64,000 nt of DNA from positions 30,810 through 94,809 of the forward strand of contig JAFTWX010000046.1 of assembly GCA_017465095.1 (NCBI GenBank). Direction: 5' to 3'. Origin of the DNA: Lachnospiraceae bacterium. GTDB lineage: Bacteria; Bacillota; Clostridia; Lachnospirales; Lachnospiraceae. Position numbers and translations under genes: made by a program. Under the pieces are notes generated by a model. The model ran no database searches and was not told where the DNA came from. It was given only the letters and a program-made list of their open reading frames with translations. Of this stretch, positions 63,222 to 64,000 are shown piece after piece. Numbering within the stretch: the first letter of the stretch is position 1; each line of letters begins with the position of its first letter.

Positions 63222-63926
63222 ATGATTTATTCAAGAGAAGTGGAAGAAATGTGTCCAGTAGCACAGGGTGTTAGTCACGGTTGTGCTCCTATCCCAGAAG
63301 AAGCAAAATGGGTAAAAGCAAAAGAAGTAAAAGATATTTCAGGTTTCACACACGGTATCGGTTGGTGTGCACCACAGCAGGGTGCCTGCAAATTATCTTT
63401 GAATGTTAAAGAAGGAATTATTCAGGAAGCTCTGATCGAGACAATCGGATGTTCAGGTATGACTCACTCAGCAGCTATGGCATCTGAAATTTTACCGGGT
63501 AGAACAGTTCTTGAAGCATTAAATACTGACCTTGTATGTGATGCTATCAACACAGCTATGAGAGAGTTATTCTTACAGATCGTTTACGGTCGTACACAGT
63601 CTGCATTCTCAGAAGACGGACTTCCGGTAGGAGCAGGTCTTGAAGACTTAGGAAAAGGACTTCGTTCACAGGTTGGTACTATGTACGGAACTCTTGCAAA
63701 AGGTCCTCGTTACCTTGAAATGGCAGAAGGTTATGTAACAGGTATCGCTCTTGATGCAGATGATCAGATTATCGGATATAAATTTGTCAGCCTTGGCAAG
63801 ATGACAGACTTCATCAAAAAAGGTGATGACCCTAACACAGCTTATGAAAAAGCTTGCGGACAGTACGGACGTGTTGCTGATGCTGTTAAGATTATCGACC
63901 CAAGAACAGACGAAGAAGTGAAATAA
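63222..63926 (+). CDS. NifU-like iron-sulfur cluster scaffold-type protein
   Basis: A 234-residue protein; ATG 63222 follows AAAGGAGA and gives MIYSREVEEMCPVAQGVSHG. Cys residues that can hold a cluster are in EMCPVAQ, HGCAPIP, GWCAPQQGACKL, ETIGCSGMTHSA and DLVCDAIN; ETIGCSGMTHSAAMASEIL resembles the IscU/NifU or TSCPD type scaffold motif. It is followed 18 bp downstream by the start of a GGGtGRT protein. The two genes are regularly paired in Clostridia, and their joint function is not settled. Iron-sulfur handling is inferred from the motif. Confidence 0.85.
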   Translation: MIYSREVEEMCPVAQGVSHGCAPIPEEAKWVKAKEVKDISGFTHGIGWCAPQQGACKLSLNVKEGIIQEALIETIGCSGMTHSAAMASEILPGRTVLEALNTDLVCDAINTAMRELFLQIVYGRTQSAFSEDGLPVGAGLEDLGKGLRSQVGTMYGTLAKGPRYLEMAEGYVTGIALDADDQIIGYKFVSLGKMTDFIKKGDDPNTAYEKACGQYGRVADAVKIIDPRTDEEVK

Positions 63927-63944
63927 GAGAAGGAGGAAACTATA

Positions 63945-64000
63945 ATGGCTTTATTTGAATCATATGAAAGACGTATTGACCAGATCAATGCGGTATTAAA
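63945..64000 (+). CDS. GGGtGRT protein, 5' end only (runs off window)
   Basis: The first 18 codons (MALFESYERRIDQINAVL) of a gene with AAGGAGGA upstream. The N-terminus matches the 'GGGtGRT protein' family of Clostridia, of about 330 residues, named for a Gly-rich motif near its C-terminus that lies outside this window. Recognition is from memory of the N-terminal sequence and from its place after the NifU-like gene. Confidence 0.75.
   Translation, partial: MALFESYERRIDQINAVL

Overview
The window reads as a chromosomal segment from a Gram-positive anaerobe of the class Clostridia, most likely family Lachnospiraceae. The indications are a Re-type citrate synthase next to NADP isocitrate dehydrogenase, a class B sortase with TGD-type substrates, a tiny Cys/Gly-rich HCB-type protein, a NifU-like protein followed by the start of a GGGtGRT protein, a DUF815 ATPase, strong AAGGAGG ribosome sites and TTGACA/TATAAT promoters. 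GC content looks moderate to low. I see no CRISPR array, insertion sequence, prophage or rRNA. One tRNA gene (Thr, CGT) is present.

Layout. 1-6.6 kb: C-terminal part of a cut-off membrane-associated protein, a LytTR response regulator with an unusual soluble histidine-kinase-like partner, leuS, two small unknown proteins and a Cys-rich microprotein. 6.6-16.2 kb: a surface-protein island made of a class B sortase, two large leucine-rich-repeat proteins with (S/T)PxTGD sorting signals (the second broken by a one-base shift) and a subtilisin-like protease without signal peptide. 16.3-22.6 kb: Re-citrate synthase, a GntR regulator with a perfect palindromic operator on the promoter, icd, then an MBOAT/SGNH O-acetylation pair. 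22.6-22.9 kb: a 268-bp near-perfect inverted-repeat element between convergent genes. 22.9-28 kb: aroC, a D,D-carboxypeptidase, tgt, yajC and a polytopic membrane protein.

28-36.8 kb is the most striking part: a tight eight-gene operon that appears to be one signalling device. It encodes a secreted protein, a membrane-anchored FecR-domain protein, a cyclic-nucleotide-binding PP2C phosphatase, a CHASE2-class III adenylate cyclase, a TIM-barrel protein, an RsbW/SpoIIAB-like kinase, a STAS antagonist and a diguanylate cyclase. All key residues for cAMP synthesis, cAMP binding and phosphatase activity are present. I infer a route from a surface signal through cAMP to a partner-switching phosphatase, with a c-di-GMP output.

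36.9-51.7 kb holds a DUF815 ATPase and metabolic operons: leuB-ilvD-ilvB, an L,D-transpeptidase, serC-serA, then DUF1015-glgB-mscS, where GlgB carries a long coiled-coil tail. 51.7-54.5 kb holds an XRE regulator, a divergent coiled-coil protein, the tRNA and an ABC transporter without a binding protein. 54.6-64 kb holds argH, asd, an EAL phosphodiesterase with a decayed GGDEF domain, an AAA ATPase with a DUF234-like tail, topB, a left-handed beta-helix acyltransferase-like protein, and the NifU-like/GGGtGRT pair running off the window end.
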